A stretch of DNA of 64,000 nucleotides from Agrobacterium albertimagni AOL15 (GCF_000300855.1 NZ_ALJF01000013.1:62001-126000); one strand, 5' to 3'; counted from the first letter of the stretch, positions 36,420-45,647 are shown. Translations and numbers: made by a program. Notes: generated by a model not told the origin, from the letters alone.

Positions 36420-38000
36420 ATGGCTGCCCCCACAACGACCCCTGCCGACTACGCCGCCGCCTATGTCATGGAGCCGATGACGGCTGCCGACTGGCTCGCG
36501 GTCACGCCGATGGCGCTCTGCATCGTCTTCGGCGCGATCCTGATGATGATCCGCCACCGCACCCACTGGCATCCGCCGGTGGCACTGACGGGACTGGCGC
36601 TGCTCGTCCTCAACAATGCATTGCTGCTTGCCAAGGTCATGGCCGATGGCCCCCTGACCATGATGATGAGCCGCTGGCTGCCGCCCTTCGGCATCGCGAT
36701 TACCGTCGACCTTGCCGGTGCGCTGCTCGCACTGTCCGCGGCCATCGTCGCCTTCTGCGGCGCGCTCTACGCCCATGTCGAGATCAACAATAGCGGCCGC
36801 CGCTATGGCTTCTACCCGCTCTTGATGTTGCTGATGGCAGGTGTCTCCGGTGCTTTCCTCACCGGTGACATCTTCAACCTCTATGTCTGGTTCGAAGTTC
36901 TGCTGATCTCCTCCTTCGGCCTCCTGATCCTCGGATCGGAGCGCGAGCAGATCGATGGCGCGCTGAAATATGCCGTCCTCAACCTGATGGCGACGACGCT
37001 CTTCCTCATTGGCGTGTCCTATGTCTATGCCATCTTCGGCACGCTCAACATGGCCGACATCGCCATGAAGGTCCCGCAATATGCCGAGACCGCGCCGCTG
37101 ATGACGCTGACGGCGCTGTTCATCCTGGCCTTCTCGATGAAGGCTGCGGCCTTCCCGGTCAATTTCTGGCTGCCGGCCTCCTATCACACGCCGCGCGTGG
37201 TCGTGTCGGCGTTGTTCGCCGGCCTCTTGACCAAGGTCGGTGTCTACGCCCTGTTCCGCGTCGTGGTCATGCTGTTCCCCGTCGAGCGCGAGGCGCTCAG
37301 CCTCGTCATCGCGATCGTCGCGGCCCTCACCATGATCTTCGGCGCGATCGGCGCGCTCGCCCAGAACGATATCCGCCGCTTCCTCGGCTTCGTCGTCATT
37401 GCCGGCATCGGCAACATGATGGCCGGTGTGGCGATCGGCGGCGACATGGCGGTGGGGGCTGCGATCTTCTATGCGCTGCACTCCATCCTCCTGATGACCG
37501 CGCTCTATCTGGTCGCCGGTGAAATCGGCCGCATCGGCGGCAGCTACCGCCTCGATCGTGTGGCCGGCCTCTGGACAGCAGCGCCCACATTTGCCGCGAT
37601 CACCCTTGCACTTTTCTTCGCCGCAAGTGGTCTTCCGCCGTTCTCCGGCTTCTGGCCCAAGGCGCTTCTGGTCAAGGCCTCGATCGATATCGGCGCCTGG
37701 TGGCTGGCCGCGTCCGTGCTCGTCTCCGGCTTCCTGACGACGATCGCCTTTGGCCGCGTCTTCCTCTTCTCCTTCTGGCGCCCGGTCGCCGTCGAAGGCA
37801 GTGCGCAGGCAACATCGGCCCCCGCATCGGCGGGCGCGCTGCGCTGGCGCATGACGCCGATCGTCATCCTGACCGCTTTCGTGGTCTGGTTCGGCCTTTT
37901 CCCCGACAGCCTGATCGTTGCCACCCAGCAGGCGGCCGCCGGTCTCTCTGATCCCACCGCCTATATCCGCTCCGTCTTTCCTGAAGGAGTTGCCCGATGA
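36420..38000 (+). CDS. mrpD: Mrp antiporter subunit D
   Basis: A 526-residue NuoN/NuoM-like subunit with about 14 helices. Key segments are FNLYVWFEVLLISSFGLLILG, the channel lysine region AFSMKAAAFPVNFWLPASYHTPRVVVSALFAGLLTKVGVYAL, and the discontinuous-helix sequence ALAQNDIRRFLGFVVIAGIGNM. It forms, with MrpA, the ion-translocating core. GAGGACC serves as ribosome site, and the stop overlaps mrpE by four bases. Confidence 0.96.
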   Translation: MAAPTTTPADYAAAYVMEPMTAADWLAVTPMALCIVFGAILMMIRHRTHWHPPVALTGLALLVLNNALLLAKVMADGPLTMMMSRWLPPFGIAITVDLAGALLALSAAIVAFCGALYAHVEINNSGRRYGFYPLLMLLMAGVSGAFLTGDIFNLYVWFEVLLISSFGLLILGSEREQIDGALKYAVLNLMATTLFLIGVSYVYAIFGTLNMADIAMKVPQYAETAPLMTLTALFILAFSMKAAAFPVNFWLPASYHTPRVVVSALFAGLLTKVGVYALFRVVVMLFPVEREALSLVIAIVAALTMIFGAIGALAQNDIRRFLGFVVIAGIGNMMAGVAIGGDMAVGAAIFYALHSILLMTALYLVAGEIGRIGGSYRLDRVAGLWTAAPTFAAITLALFFAASGLPPFSGFWPKALLVKASIDIGAWWLAASVLVSGFLTTIAFGRVFLFSFWRPVAVEGSAQATSAPASAGALRWRMTPIVILTAFVVWFGLFPDSLIVATQQAAAGLSDPTAYIRSVFPEGVAR

Positions 38001-38470
38001 GCCTTTATGCACTCAGCATCCTGATGGCGGTGATCTGGGCCACCGTCTCCGGCAGCTTCACAGTCCCCAATCTGATCTTCGGCTTCGTCATCTCGCTGCT
38101 CACGCTCTACCTCCTGCGTGAGCGTTTCGTCGGTCGCGACTATACGAGCCGCTTCCGTCGCGTGCTGGCCCTGGTCCTGCTTTTCCTCGTCGAACTCGCC
38201 AAGTCCGCCTGGCGTGTCGCAACACTCGTGCTCCGGCCGAAGATGGACCTGAAACCCGGCATCTTCGCCTATCCGTTGACTGTGAAGAGCGATTGGGAGA
38301 TCTCGCTGCTCGCCAATCTCATCACGCTCACCCCCGGCACGCTCTCCATCGACGTCTCCGAGGATCGCACGACACTCTACATCCACGCGATTGACTGCTC
38401 CGACGTCGAGGCCGCCCGCCGTGACATCGCCGAGGGCTTCGAGAAGAAGATCATGGAGGCATTTGCCTGA
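37997..38470 (+). CDS. mrpE: Mrp antiporter subunit E
   Basis: A 157-residue subunit with two N-terminal membrane helices and a cytoplasmic alpha/beta C-terminal domain. The motif [28 protein letters not shown] is diagnostic of MrpE. Starts in an ATGA overlap with mrpD, and its stop shares a base with the mrpF start. Confidence 0.95.
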   Translation: MSLYALSILMAVIWATVSGSFTVPNLIFGFVISLLTLYLLRERFVGRDYTSRFRRVLALVLLFLVELAKSAWRVATLVLRPKMDLKPGIFAYPLTVKSDWEISLLANLITLTPGTLSIDVSEDRTTLYIHAIDCSDVEAARRDIAEGFEKKIMEAFA

Positions 38471-38868
38471 TGACCCCTGAACTCATCGTCGAATACGCAT
38501 CCGTCGTCGCCATCGTCATCCTGGTGATTGCACTTTTGATGACCGTCTACCGCGCCGTCGTCGGTCCGACACTGCCGGACCGCGTCATCGCCCTCGACAT
38601 GCTCGTCGGCATTGTCATCGGCTTCATCGCCGTAATTGCGCTCAGAACCGGTTATACGCTCTATATCGACATCGCGATCGCGCTCGGCCTTGTCGGCTTC
38701 CTCGCGACCGTCGCCTTTGCCCGCTTCATCCTGGCGCGTGGCCGCGTCGGTGAAGGGGAGGGGGTGGAGGCCGGTCCCGGTCAGTCGAAGCAGTCCGCTA
38801 AGACGAAGGCGACAAAGAACGTCAAGGCAAGCAAACCGGCCGGATCTCTCGGCAAGGAGGCCAAATGA
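38470..38868 (+). CDS. mrpF: Mrp antiporter subunit F with basic C-terminal tail
   Basis: A 132-residue protein. The first 90 residues are a normal three-helix MrpF ([58 protein letters not shown]). The remaining 40 are an atypical hydrophilic tail rich in lysine ([17 protein letters not shown]), since the subunit is normally about 90 residues. The tail runs into the overlapping mrpG start. Confidence 0.93.
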   Translation: MTPELIVEYASVVAIVILVIALLMTVYRAVVGPTLPDRVIALDMLVGIVIGFIAVIALRTGYTLYIDIAIALGLVGFLATVAFARFILARGRVGEGEGVEAGPGQSKQSAKTKATKNVKASKPAGSLGKEAK

Positions 38869-39194
38869 TCTCGCTCCTCGCAGCCATCGCCATTGCCGTT
38901 TTGACCATCGGCGGCGCGCTCTTCTCCCTGATCGCCGCAATCGGCCTCAATCGTCTGCCGGATCTCTATACCCGGATGCACTCCGCCTCGAAGGCCGGCA
39001 CGGTCGGTTCGGGTCTGCTGCTTCTGGCCGTTGGCCTGCATGCGGCCGATATCGCGACCTTGGGACGCGCCGTGGCCGGCATCGTCTTCTTCATCCTGAC
39101 GGCGCCGATTTCCGCCCATCTGCTTGCCCGCGCGGCCCACAAGGTCGGCTACAAGCTGTCGTCCGCATCAGTACGTGACGATATGATGTCATAA
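38865..39194 (+). CDS. mrpG: Mrp antiporter subunit G
   Basis: A 109-residue, three-helix MrpG. The motif [30 protein letters not shown] and [17 protein letters not shown] are conserved. It overlaps mrpF by four bases and closes the operon. No strong terminator was seen immediately downstream. Confidence 0.95.
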   Translation: MISLLAAIAIAVLTIGGALFSLIAAIGLNRLPDLYTRMHSASKAGTVGSGLLLLAVGLHAADIATLGRAVAGIVFFILTAPISAHLLARAAHKVGYKLSSASVRDDMMS

Positions 39195-39601
39195 TGAAAC
39201 GGCTGATATTCCCGGTTGAGTAAGCGTCTCTATTGAAATCCTAGCTATCTTGCTCAATGCAAAATGCGTGATCGACGAATAGAAAAGTTTTATACCCGTC
39301 AAATCTAGTAGAAATATCAGGTGGACATTTGCGGCAGGGGTGTTAATTCACTCTTGAGAGCGCTGATCTGTTGCGTTCGCGGTATCTAGGCGAAGTGAAC
39401 TGCCAGCTATTGGCAATGTCTAACACCTGATCTTCGCTGACTTCTGCGTGGCATCACGCCGGACGGTTTGGGGCCGACCCGGCAAATTGGTGATCTTCGT
39501 GGGGGTGTCTTTCGCCTTCCCAGTCCGGCCGGATCGGGAAGACAGTTAAACTATTGTCTGCAGGGGCGGCGGCCCCTTCGGGATCTGAACAGGAGAATTG
39601 A
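39195..39601. promoter_or_regulatory. Long AT-richer leader region of mucR
   Basis: About 400 bases without a gene. The first 170 bases are clearly more AT-rich than the surroundings, as expected of promoters bound by MucR-type proteins, which prefer AT-rich DNA and often autorepress. A perfect hairpin AGGGGC-GGCG-GCCCCT (39562-39577) stands 14 bases before the mucR ribosome site AGGAG and could influence translation. These roles are inferred. Confidence 0.4.
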
Positions 39602-40030
39602 ATGACTGAAACCCAGCAGGGTCCAAGCCAGCAGTTGCTGGTCGAACTGACCGCTGACATCGTCTCTGCCTATGTCAGCAATCACGTCGTCCAGGTCACA
39701 GACCTGACCAACCTGATTGCCGATGTACACCTGGCCCTGAACAACACCGCTTCGCCGACCCCGGTCCCGGCCGTCGTCGAAAAGCCGAAGCCGCCGGTTC
39801 CGATCCGCAAGTCGATCGAGGACGATTATCTGATCTGCCTCGAAGACGGCCAGAAGTTCAAGTCGCTGAAGCGACACCTGATGACCCATTACAACATGAC
39901 CCCGGAAGAATACCGCGAGAAGTGGGGCCTGCCGGCCGACTACCCGATGGTTGCCCCGGCCTATGCCGAAGCGCGCTCGCGCCTCGCCAAGGAAATGGGC
40001 CTCGGCCAGCGCCGCAAGCGCGCCAAGTAA
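39602..40030 (+). CDS. mucR: Ros/MucR-family zinc-finger transcriptional regulator
   Basis: A 142-residue regulator of the Ros/MucR family. The N-terminal part ([32 protein letters not shown]) mediates oligomerisation. The C-terminal prokaryotic zinc finger reads [36 protein letters not shown] and ends [17 protein letters not shown]. Ros has a second cysteine three residues after the first; here that position is aspartate, as in several MucR homologs. These proteins silence AT-rich genes and control exopolysaccharide, motility and virulence or symbiosis genes. AGGAGA precedes the ATG, and a strong terminator follows. Confidence 0.95.
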   Translation: MTETQQGPSQQLLVELTADIVSAYVSNHVVQVTDLTNLIADVHLALNNTASPTPVPAVVEKPKPPVPIRKSIEDDYLICLEDGQKFKSLKRHLMTHYNMTPEEYREKWGLPADYPMVAPAYAEARSRLAKEMGLGQRRKRAK

Positions 40031-40065
40031 GCCTTCATCGATTTCTCGCGCGGCGAGGAAGAACA

Positions 40066-40091
40066 GGCCGGTCCCGCGACCGGCCTTTTTT
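40066..40091 (+). terminator. Rho-independent terminator of mucR
   Basis: GGCCGGTC (40066-40073) pairs perfectly with GACCGGCC (40078-40085), loop CCGC, followed by six T residues. Confidence 0.92.
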
Positions 40092-40268
40092 GTATGGGTT
40101 AATAGGAAAAGGATCCTTCTTTAGTAATCGCTCGCCACACCCTCCGCGTGGCCAGTGACCTCCTGTCGAATCTGAACAAGGTCTCGATGCCCCTAAAATC
40201 ATGGGGTTCACATTCCCTCTGGCTCTGCTAGCTTGAATAGGAATAAAATCCTTTAAGCGGAGTGAGCC

Positions 40269-40694
40269 ATGAGACCTGACGACGCCTTGTCCCCATCCCA
40301 GACCTTTCCCGTTGCACCCTCTGTCGAATGGCCGCCCGCAACCGAGCAGGATGATCTTGCCGACCGTCCGCTGACGCCGGAGCGACGGCTGCTTTGCATG
40401 ATCGTCCGGCAGCTGACGGAGGAATTGCTGCGCGCCACAGGCCTTGAGCATGATCAGGAGCCTGGCCGCCGGGCGACGAGCCATGTCCGCCAGGTGGCGA
40501 TGTATGTCTGCCACGTCGCCTATTCGATGCCGATGGGGGAGGTGGCCCAGGCCTTCGGCCGTGATCGCACCACGGTCGGCCACGCCTGCCGCATGGTCGA
40601 GGACCGCCGCGACGACCGCGCCTACGACACCTTTGTCGCGATCGTCGAGCGGATGGCAAGCGCGGTCCACCTGATTGTCGGCAAGCGCATCTGA
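40269..40694 (+). CDS. Stand-alone DnaA domain IV-like helix-turn-helix protein
   Basis: A 141-residue protein whose second half (about 75-120) reads HVRQVAMYVCHVAYSMPMGEVAQAFGRDRTTVGHACRMVED. This closely parallels the DNA-binding domain IV of DnaA, where the corresponding pattern is R..AMYL....T..S...IG..FGGRDHTTV.HA...I. There is no ATPase domain. It could bind DnaA-box-like sites and affect replication or transcription. It is followed after 15 bases by the DUF6456 gene in an apparent operon. Confidence 0.82.
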   Translation: MRPDDALSPSQTFPVAPSVEWPPATEQDDLADRPLTPERRLLCMIVRQLTEELLRATGLEHDQEPGRRATSHVRQVAMYVCHVAYSMPMGEVAQAFGRDRTTVGHACRMVEDRRDDRAYDTFVAIVERMASAVHLIVGKRI

Positions 40695-40709
40695 AGGAGA
40701 GGGCAGGTC

Positions 40710-41501
40710 ATGACTCGCAGCGAACGAAAACAGATCCGCCAGATCCTCCGTCATGCTCTGGCCGGCCCTTTGACACAGCCCGTAGCCGCCCCGCACGGCA
40801 CCACCGGTCGGTTGGCCACGTTGCCGGTCGAGGCCCCGCCCGACCTCCTCGCCCGCCTGGTGGCCGACGGCCTGCTTCGCCACACACCAGGCGGTCTTGC
40901 AGCCACCACCGAGACCGCCGCCTGGCTGCGCCGTGATCTCTGCGACCTGCCCGAGGAGGCCCATGCCGCCCAGCACCGCACGGTCGAGACCGTGACGCTC
41001 GAGATGCCCCAGGGCCGTCAGGCCGTTCGCCGCAATCTGCAGGAATCGCCGCTTTTTCCCCTTCTGCGCCTGAAGGAGAAAGACGGTCGTCCGTTTCTCT
41101 CGGAGGAGGCTGTTGCCGCGGGAGAGCGGCTGGCCGCCGATTTCGACTTCGCCGGCCTGCAGCCGCGCATCACCGCCAGCTGGCAGCCGCGCCTGTCGAC
41201 CCGCAACAAGGGTGCACCCCCGCCAGCAGTTGACTTCGCAGATGCGACGCTCTCGGCCCGCAACCGCGTCAATCGTGCCGTCGAGGCCATGGGGCCGGAG
41301 CTGTCAGGCGTGGCGCTCGATGTCTGTTGTTTCGGCAAGGGTCTGGAAACGGTCGAACACGAGCGCCAGTGGCCGGCACGCTCCGCCAAGCTGATGCTGC
41401 GCACCGCCTTGCTGTCGCTCGCCCGCCACTACGCCCCGCCACCCGTCCGGTCCCGCACCCGCCACTGGGGCGACGAGGGATTTCGGCCGGAGATCGGCTG
41501 A
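40710..41501 (+). CDS. DUF6456 domain-containing protein
   Basis: A 263-residue soluble protein. An N-terminal winged-helix-like part (LLARLVADGLLRHTPGGLAATTETAAWLRR) precedes a C-terminal domain with NLQESPLFPLLRLKEKDGRPFLSEEAVAAGERLAADFDFAGLQPRITASW and LSGVALDVCCFGKGLETVEHERQWPARSAKLMLRTALLSLARHY. This C-terminal part matches DUF6456, a Rhizobiales family of unknown function thought to bind DNA. AAGGAGA lies before the ATG. Co-transcription with the DnaA-like gene suggests a joint regulatory role. Confidence 0.8.
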   Translation: MTRSERKQIRQILRHALAGPLTQPVAAPHGTTGRLATLPVEAPPDLLARLVADGLLRHTPGGLAATTETAAWLRRDLCDLPEEAHAAQHRTVETVTLEMPQGRQAVRRNLQESPLFPLLRLKEKDGRPFLSEEAVAAGERLAADFDFAGLQPRITASWQPRLSTRNKGAPPPAVDFADATLSARNRVNRAVEAMGPELSGVALDVCCFGKGLETVEHERQWPARSAKLMLRTALLSLARHYAPPPVRSRTRHWGDEGFRPEIG

Positions 41502-41510
41502 GGTGGCAGT

Positions 41511-41927
41511 TCAAACCAGCCGACGCGCCGCCTCTTCGCGGATCCGCTGGATCATCGAGCGCAAGCCGTTGGCGCGCTGGGCCGTCAGGTGTTCGAGAAG
41601 GCCGAGTTGCTTGAAGAGGTCGAGCGCATCGAAGCTGACCACCTCCGATGCCTTCTTCCCGGAATAGGCTGACAGCACGATCGCAACGAGACCGCGCACG
41701 ATGAAGGCGTCGCTGTCGCCGCGAAAGGTCATGTCCGGATCGGCACCTTCGCCCGAGGAGACCGAGAGCCAGACCTGGCTTGCGCAGCCCTGCACCTTGT
41801 TTTCGGCGGTCTTCTCGCTGTCCGGCAGATCCGGCAGCGCCTTGCCGAGCTCGATGACGTAGCGCATCCGGTCCTCCCAATCATCCAGGAAGCCGAAGTC
41901 GTCGATCATCTCGTTCAAATTAGCCAT
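41511..41927 (-). CDS. sufE: Cysteine desulfuration protein SufE
   Basis: A 138-residue SufE with the sulfur-acceptor cysteine in NKVQGCASQVWL (Cys48) and the conserved DDWEDRMRYVIELGKALPDLP and RGLVAIVLSAYSGK segments. It takes sulfane sulfur from a SufS-type desulfurase for Fe-S cluster assembly; no other suf gene is adjacent. ATG 41927 is preferred over the extension to 41975. Confidence 0.93.
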   Translation of the reverse strand: MANLNEMIDDFGFLDDWEDRMRYVIELGKALPDLPDSEKTAENKVQGCASQVWLSVSSGEGADPDMTFRGDSDAFIVRGLVAIVLSAYSGKKASEVVSFDALDLFKQLGLLEHLTAQRANGLRSMIQRIREEAARRLV

Positions 41928-42024
41928 GCTGCCCACCCGCTCGTTACGTCGGACCCATATAGTTGAGACCGACAAGCTTTTGAACCGGCTGCGGCAATGA
42001 AAGCGTTGCCTGAGCTAAGCCCGA

Positions 42025-42058
42025 AAAAAGAAAAACCGCGCAGCTTTCGCTACGCGGC
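42025..42058 (-). terminator. Terminator on the minus strand after the DUF5330 gene
   Basis: CCGCGCAGC (42037-42045) and GCTACGCGG (42050-42058) form a nine-base stem with one mismatch. On the minus strand the stem is followed by a long T-rich run (complement of 42025-42036). It lies about 140 bases past the DUF5330 stop. Confidence 0.65.
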
Positions 42059-42200
42059 CCGGCAAATGCCGAATTCAGTCAGGGACAGGCAGACAGGCAT
42101 CCGGTCCATGGCTGGGCCGGCTGCAAGGCGGGGAGGGGCGGCTGTCCGCCCCGAAATTCGTCAGATGACCGCGTGAGCGGCGGTCATGCGCCTCAACCCC

Positions 42201-42665
42201 TCAGGGCTTCGGCGGCTGGTAGGGTTTCGGCAGATGCCTCGGCCGTTCCGCCGGTGTCACCGTGCCGGTGATGACGGGCGCTTCGGTATCGACACTGACG
42301 AGCCGAGGTGTTTCGACCTGAGGCCTGATAATCTCGACGGCGCCAGTCTTCGGCGCCTGGATCTCGTCGGCGACGACGGCCGTGCCCTCGTCGGTAAACT
42401 GCTGGTCGAGCAGCTGATAGGCGACGAGCGCGCCTTCGCGGGCCCGCTGACCGAGCGCCTGGAAGGTTGCCTTGCCCTTCTCGCAGACCTCGGGCTTCTC
42501 GACGCAGAGCGAGGTGACATACTCATAAGCACCGCTTGCGGCGGTGATGGCGGCACCCATGTCGAAGCTGGCGCCATCCTTTACCTCTGCAGGCGGTGCC
42601 GCGAGGAAGGAGAGCGCGACAAGCGTCGCGGTGCAATAGAAAGTTCCCTTGATCAGAAACCACAT
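42201..42665 (-). CDS. DUF5330 domain-containing exported protein
   Basis: A 154-residue protein starting MWFLIKGTFYCTATLVALSFLA, a signal peptide or anchor. The region AAITAASGAYEYVTSLCVEKPEVCEKGKATFQALGQRAREGALVAYQLLDQQF has the two-cysteine pattern of DUF5330, and the tail is proline-rich (RPRHLPKPYQPPKP). This Rhizobiales family is uncharacterised and probably periplasmic. GTG 42674 and TTG 42677 are alternative starts just upstream. Confidence 0.75.
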   Translation of the reverse strand: MWFLIKGTFYCTATLVALSFLAAPPAEVKDGASFDMGAAITAASGAYEYVTSLCVEKPEVCEKGKATFQALGQRAREGALVAYQLLDQQFTDEGTAVVADEIQAPKTGAVEIIRPQVETPRLVSVDTEAPVITGTVTPAERPRHLPKPYQPPKP

Positions 42666-43099
42666 TGTCTTCACCAAATCCCTGTTGCCGGTCTTTGCCG
42701 GAACGGTCCGGGTTTCTCCCCGAACTCGTGAATTCCACCCTAGGTTTGATTCGCCAAAATCGATTTGCGAAAGCCGGTCGGTTTTGATGCGAATTTGACT
42801 AAAATTTGAGTGATCTCCCCATTTCGGGACGCGTCCGTAAAACTTTAGCGGTCAGCGTTAAGCATAAATGTGGCGCTGGCCCCGCAATCCACCGCTTTTG
42901 GCTTGGTGGCGCCGACACAAATCTTAACGACCATCAGAAAACTTGAATGATTTCAGTGCTTACGCCCCGTTAACCATGATTTGGAAAGCCTCGTTCGGCT
43001 GTCCTGTTTCGGGTCAGAACGGCTGAGCCGGGGCCCTTCCGGGGCTCTGCCTTATCTATTCCTTAAGCGCGTCGGCCTATCTTCAGACCCATAAATCAG
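42666..43099. promoter_or_regulatory. Divergent regulatory region with CtrA-like half sites
   Basis: No gene seen. The region holds TTAACCAT at 42970-42977, an exact CtrA half site as described for rhizobia, a near match TTAAGCAT at 42858-42865, and a GANTC methylation site (GATTC) near 42750. Together with the downstream kinase this suggests cell-cycle control. Confidence 0.45.
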
Positions 43100-44665
43100 A
43101 TGAACCGGTCGCGGATTTCTGGCGTGGTTGTATTGCGTAAAATGTCGGCTGCATTGACGGTAAAGATGGACGGGCTCCTGGCCCGGCTTCTGGTGCGTCA
43201 TGCCGTTGGCCGTCCGGTCGACCGGGCCGAGATCGTTGCCTTGCGCCGGCTGACCCTTGCGGTTCTCCCCGCGCTCGTCGCCGTGCCCGCCATCCTCACG
43301 CTGGTCTTTGGCGTCGCGACCGGTCTGCCGATCGGTTTTGCCCTCGTCACCGCCCTTTACCTTCTCGCAGCCCTCGCGCTGGTCTCGGGCCTTCGCCTCG
43401 GAAGCGAGCGAGACGAGGCCGAGACGGTCCTCGCGACCATCCCGACCGACCCTTACGAATATTGCCCCGGCCTCTTCCTGACGCTCGACGCGACGGGCAT
43501 CGTCCGCGCGGCCGGTGGCCGTGACCGTCAGATGTTCCTCTCCTTCCTGCGCGAGCCGCTGTCGCGCGCCTTTGTCGAGCAGGTCCATGTCTCCGACCGT
43601 CTGGCCTTCGTCCAGGCGCTCGACGAGCTGCGCCTCGGCGCCGATGTCGTGGTGACCGATCTCAGGCTCGACCGTCCGGTCATCGGCCTCGATCAGGCCC
43701 AGTTCCTCAACGTCCGTCTCGACATGACCGCCGTTCGTTCCGACGATGGCACGCTTGCCGGTGTCCGCGCCCAGATGCTCGACATCGAAGGCGAGATGCT
43801 GATGCGCGACGAGGTGGCCCGCAAGGAAGAAGAGGCAAGTGCTGCCCACGAGATCAAGAGCCGCTTCCTCGCTGCCGTCAGCCACGAGATGCGCACGCCG
43901 CTCAACGCGATCCTTGGCTTTTCCGACATTCTGATCGGCGAATACTTCGGCAAGCTCGAAAACGACCGCCAGCGCGAATATGTCCAGCTGATCCGCCAGT
44001 CCGGCGCGCACCTGCTCTCCGTCGTCAACACCATGCTCGACATGTCTAAGATCGAGGCGGGCCGCTACGAACTGATGCTTGAGGATGTCGATCTCGCGCA
44101 GTCGCTGACCGAATGCGAACGCATGCTCTCGCTGCAGGCACAGACCAAGGGCGTCAAGCTGACAAGCCGCCTGCCCAAGGGTCTTGGCGAGATCTCGGCT
44201 GATGGCCGGGCGCTGCGCCAGATCGTCATCAACCTGGTCGGCAATGCCATCAAGTTCACCGATGCCGGTGGTGCCGTGAACATCGATGCCGCAAGGCACG
44301 GCAACGAAGTGACGATTAGCATCAGCGATACCGGTATCGGCATCGCGCCGGAGAAGATGGCTCTGCTCGGTCGCCCGTTTACACAAGTGCAGAACGATCT
44401 CAATCGCAACTACGAGGGTTCCGGCCTCGGCCTTTCGCTGGTAAAGGGATTGACGGCTCTCCATGGCGGGACTTTCAGGATCGAAAGCCGCGCAGGCGAG
44501 GGCACCGTGGTCTTGGTGACGCTGCCGGCAGACGGTTCGGGCGCCAGGGCTGCCGGTGAAACGAACATGGTCGAATTCCCGCCGCGCCTGGCCGAGACGG
44601 GAACTGATCTGACAAGGGGTGGGAAAGCACCGGCGCATGACGAAGCGAAAGCGAAAATCGCCTGA
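43100..44665 (+). CDS. divJ: PAS-containing sensor histidine kinase, DivJ-like
   Basis: A 521-residue kinase. Two adjacent membrane helices (about 55-98) are followed by a PAS-like region (about 120-235), a coiled segment, the HisKA H-box FLAAVSHEMRTPLNAILGFSDI (His near 263) and an ATPase domain with NLVGNAIKFTDAGG, DTGIGI and GSGLGLSL. The block FGKLENDRQREYVQLIRQSGAHLLSVVNTMLDMSKIEAGRYEL is characteristic of the PleC/DivJ/PdhS family that phosphorylates DivK, and its two-helix layout fits DivJ. Assignment to DivJ is inferred. The next gene overlaps its end. Confidence 0.8.
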   Translation: MNRSRISGVVVLRKMSAALTVKMDGLLARLLVRHAVGRPVDRAEIVALRRLTLAVLPALVAVPAILTLVFGVATGLPIGFALVTALYLLAALALVSGLRLGSERDEAETVLATIPTDPYEYCPGLFLTLDATGIVRAAGGRDRQMFLSFLREPLSRAFVEQVHVSDRLAFVQALDELRLGADVVVTDLRLDRPVIGLDQAQFLNVRLDMTAVRSDDGTLAGVRAQMLDIEGEMLMRDEVARKEEEASAAHEIKSRFLAAVSHEMRTPLNAILGFSDILIGEYFGKLENDRQREYVQLIRQSGAHLLSVVNTMLDMSKIEAGRYELMLEDVDLAQSLTECERMLSLQAQTKGVKLTSRLPKGLGEISADGRALRQIVINLVGNAIKFTDAGGAVNIDAARHGNEVTISISDTGIGIAPEKMALLGRPFTQVQNDLNRNYEGSGLGLSLVKGLTALHGGTFRIESRAGEGTVVLVTLPADGSGARAAGETNMVEFPPRLAETGTDLTRGGKAPAHDEAKAKIA

Positions 44666-45647
44666 GAAGAAGAAGGCGGGATCGAAGGTCCTCCTGGTTC
44701 TCTCGACGGGTGCTGGCGCCCTTGCGCGGCTTGCCGGCCGTCATCCGCGTGCCGTGGGTGGCGCTTTCTGCTTTACGCTTGTCTTCGGAACGATCGCCGC
44801 CAATGCGCTGTGGTATCAGCCGGGCCAGCATCCCTCGCCATTCCTGCGCACCCGTGATGCGGCCGACTTTACCGCCCTTGCCGGCACGCCGCGCAGCCCG
44901 CTGTTGAGCGAACAGGACGCGGACAACGTCACCACCTTCCGCATCGAACGCGAAAAGCCGGGCAGCGAAACGTCGCCCTCGGAGACGACCGAAGCGCGCC
45001 CGGCCGCAGCACCGGCTCAAACCGCGACATCAGCCTCGCCCGTGCCCGCGAGCCTTCCCGCCAATGCCGCGGAGACGGCCGGCCTCATTCGCGAGGTCCA
45101 GGGTGAACTCCTGCGCCGCGGTCTCTATGACGGCGAGGCAGACGGCGTCATCGGGCCGCGCACGGAAACCGCGATTGCCATCTTCCAGAAGACCGTCGGC
45201 ATGGAGGCAAATGGTCTCGTGACCCCCGAACTCCTGGCAGCGCTCACCCTCGACCGCGGCATCACCGCCGCCGTCCCGGCGCAGCGCCCGGTGATGGATG
45301 TCGATGCGCCGGGTGAAGACCCGGTTGCTGCCGCCATCCGCAATTCCGAAGCCCAGGTGGTCACCGCGCCGCGGCGTCCGGTCAGCGCCGCCCAGCCCGT
45401 TCCGCCCAAAACCGTCGAACCGACGGCCCCGCCGCCGGTGCAGCAGGCAAATTTCGATCCGGGCCTGGTCATGGAAATCCAGCGTGGCCTCTCCAACATG
45501 GCCTACAAGAACATCCGCATCGATGGCGTGCCGGGCGAAGACACCCGGGCGGCCATCCGGCGCTTCGAGCGCCACTACCAGCTGCCGGAAACCGGCGAGC
45601 CGAGCGCGGCCGTCTTGAAGAAGCTGAAATCCATCGGCGCCTTGTGA
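44637..45647 (+). CDS. Peptidoglycan-binding domain protein
   Basis: A 336-residue protein: a basic N-terminus (MTKRKRKSPEKKKAG), one membrane helix (about 38-58), a long proline- and alanine-rich linker, and two PG_binding_1 domains. The first is IREVQGELLRRGLYDGEADGVIGPRTETAIAIFQKTVGM and the second MEIQRGLSNMAYKNIRIDGVPGEDTRAAIRRFERHYQL. It is probably anchored in the inner membrane with the domains in the periplasm. It overlaps the kinase gene by 29 bases, implying coupled expression; ATG 44619 is an alternative start. Confidence 0.87.
   Translation: MTKRKRKSPEKKKAGSKVLLVLSTGAGALARLAGRHPRAVGGAFCFTLVFGTIAANALWYQPGQHPSPFLRTRDAADFTALAGTPRSPLLSEQDADNVTTFRIEREKPGSETSPSETTEARPAAAPAQTATSASPVPASLPANAAETAGLIREVQGELLRRGLYDGEADGVIGPRTETAIAIFQKTVGMEANGLVTPELLAALTLDRGITAAVPAQRPVMDVDAPGEDPVAAAIRNSEAQVVTAPRRPVSAAQPVPPKTVEPTAPPPVQQANFDPGLVMEIQRGLSNMAYKNIRIDGVPGEDTRAAIRRFERHYQLPETGEPSAAVLKKLKSIGAL

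Noticed and set aside
36393-38012. 539-codon open frame on the minus strand across mrpD
   Set aside because: Antisense shadow of mrpD; H-, D-, R- and G-rich translation without structure.
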